Source of the DNA: Muribaculaceae bacterium
GTDB lineage: Bacteria; Bacteroidota; Bacteroidia; Bacteroidales; Muribaculaceae
Assembly (NCBI GenBank): GCA_011959405.1
Contig: BLLX01000017.1
Coordinates: 1 to 34,542 of the forward strand
Direction of reading: 5' to 3'
DNA length: 34,542 nt
Notes under the pieces: model-generated
Database searches by the model: none
What the model saw: only the letters and a program-made list of their open reading frames with translations
Told to the model about the DNA's origin: nothing
Shown here: one piece after another, positions 33,796-34,542 of the stretch
How positions within the stretch are numbered: position 1 is the stretch's first letter
Layout: every line of letters begins with the position of its first letter
Position numbers and translations under genes: made by a program

Positions 33796-34542
33796 CGCTT
33801 CCCCGCGGCGGCTTTTCGTTTCAGCCCGTCAAGCTCCCTTATGAGAGAACCTGGCAGATCGCCGGCACAATGATGACACGCCATCTCGCGGGAATACATG
33901 CGCGCTATGCAATAGTTCACATGATCGCATCCAGACTCCGTCTCGCCTGCCCTGAGACGGTTCACGAAATCCGGACGGCGCAACAGCGCCCGCCCCATCT
34001 GCACAAACTCAAATCCCTCGCCGAGCACGCGGTCTATGCCCTCTCGCGTGGAGCACCCGCCCACATACACAAGCGGCAGCTTCAGCTCGCGGCGAAACAG
34101 CCGGGCGTCATCAAGAAAATATGTCTCCGTATATGTCACCGTAGGAATCATCATCCGGCCGAACATCTTCACCCCGTATTTCAGCCACCACGGGTGCATA
34201 TAGTGGGTCATGGAGCGGATAGGCATCGGCCCCCGCATCACATACATCGGGGCCTTGCTCACAAAACCGCCGCTAAGCACCAGCGCGTCGGCTCCGCAGC
34301 GCTCCAGCTCACGGGCTATCTCTATGGCTTCGGGAATCTCTATGCCGCCACGGAATCCGTCGCGCATGTTGGTCTTCACCAACACGCCGATCTCCCCGCC
34401 GGCAGCCTTCATCACCTCCTCCATGCACAGGCGCATGAAACGCATGCGGTTGTCCAGTGAACCGCCCCACCTGTCACGCCTGCGATTAGTGTAGGGCGAC
34501 AGGAACTGGCTGATCAGATAGCCATGGCCGGCATGAATCTCC
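33792..34542 (-). CDS. Old Yellow Enzyme family NADH:flavin oxidoreductase, 5' end outside the window
   Basis: FMN-dependent TIM-barrel ene-reductase. The frame is open to the right edge and begins within the family signature IHAGHGYLISQFLSP, followed by the NRRRDRWGGSLDNRMRF block; the amino end lies outside. Further conserved parts are GVLVKTNM and the phosphate-binding YVGGCSTREGI and FVQMGRALLRRPD segments. The protein ends shortly after the barrel, so it lacks the FAD/NAD domains of the long 2,4-dienoyl-CoA-reductase/BaiCD type. Four Cys lie in the C-terminal SGCDHVNYC ... CHHC region, a possible metal or cluster site. The first internal ATG at 34445 is not the start. Confidence 0.92.
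   Translation of the reverse strand, partial: EIHAGHGYLISQFLSPYTNRRRDRWGGSLDNRMRFMRLCMEEVMKAAGGEIGVLVKTNMRDGFRGGIEIPEAIEIARELERCGADALVLSGGFVSKAPMYVMRGPMPIRSMTHYMHPWWLKYGVKMFGRMMIPTVTYTETYFLDDARLFRRELKLPLVYVGGCSTREGIDRVLGEGFEFVQMGRALLRRPDFVNRLRAGETESGCDHVNYCIARMYSREMACHHCAGDLPGSLIRELDGLKRKAAAGKR

Noticed and set aside
1-34542. tRNA, rRNA, CRISPR array, insertion sequence or recombinase genes
   Set aside because: I looked for cloverleaf-like sequences, regular repeat-spacer patterns and transposase or integrase motifs and saw none.

Overview
The window looks like a chromosome segment from a Bacteroidales bacterium, most plausibly a gut Muribaculaceae-like organism (inference). The evidence is promoters with the Bacteroidota -7 box TAnnTTTG instead of sigma70 boxes, a Bacteroidota-style dcw cluster with a small FtsL-like gene between rsmH and ftsI, a PorU-type sortase of the type IX secretion system, a DUF4271 membrane protein, and the hemD-rnpA-yidD-tatD gene order.

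Layout. (1) 1-8510, minus strand: cell wall and division (dcw) cluster, transcribed rsmH > ftsL-like > ftsI > murE > mraY > murD > ftsW (ftsW runs off the left edge). mraZ is absent from its usual place. (2) 8687-16799, minus strand: a compact, often overlapping run lolD > porU > LOG > DUF4271 > hemD > rnpA > yidD > tatD-like > alkD-like. (3) 16883-18874, plus strand: tlpA-like thioredoxin > HAD phosphatase > ribF, divergent from lolD and sharing a palindromic promoter region with it. (4) 19014-30491, plus strand: a surface polysaccharide (capsule or O-antigen type) locus: flippase, GT11 fucosyltransferase, GT2, polysaccharide pyruvyl transferase, F420H2-dehydrogenase-beta-like Fe-S protein, Wzy-like polymerase, GT4, a frame-broken DxD glycosyltransferase, GT4, and a last GT2 behind its own promoter. 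Most of these genes overlap by ATGA or TAATG. (5) 30763-32293, plus strand: a sugar mutarotase overlapping a cytidylyltransferase/GHMP-kinase-like fusion, possibly feeding activated sugars to the polysaccharide locus. (6) 32311-34542, minus strand: an Old Yellow Enzyme (cut by the right edge) followed by two short-chain dehydrogenases.

The most interesting content is in region 4, which has two independent candidate switches. One is a run of nine G inside a glycosyltransferase gene. Removing one G (or adding two) restores a perfectly sensible 304-residue protein, which suggests slipped-strand ON/OFF switching, although a homopolymer sequencing error is the main alternative. The other is a perfect 12-bp inverted repeat flanking a near-ideal Bacteroidota promoter directly downstream of a strong hairpin, the architecture expected of an invertible promoter. 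Together they would let the cell vary the structure and amount of its surface glycan. No tRNA, rRNA, CRISPR array, transposase or recombinase was seen in the window.
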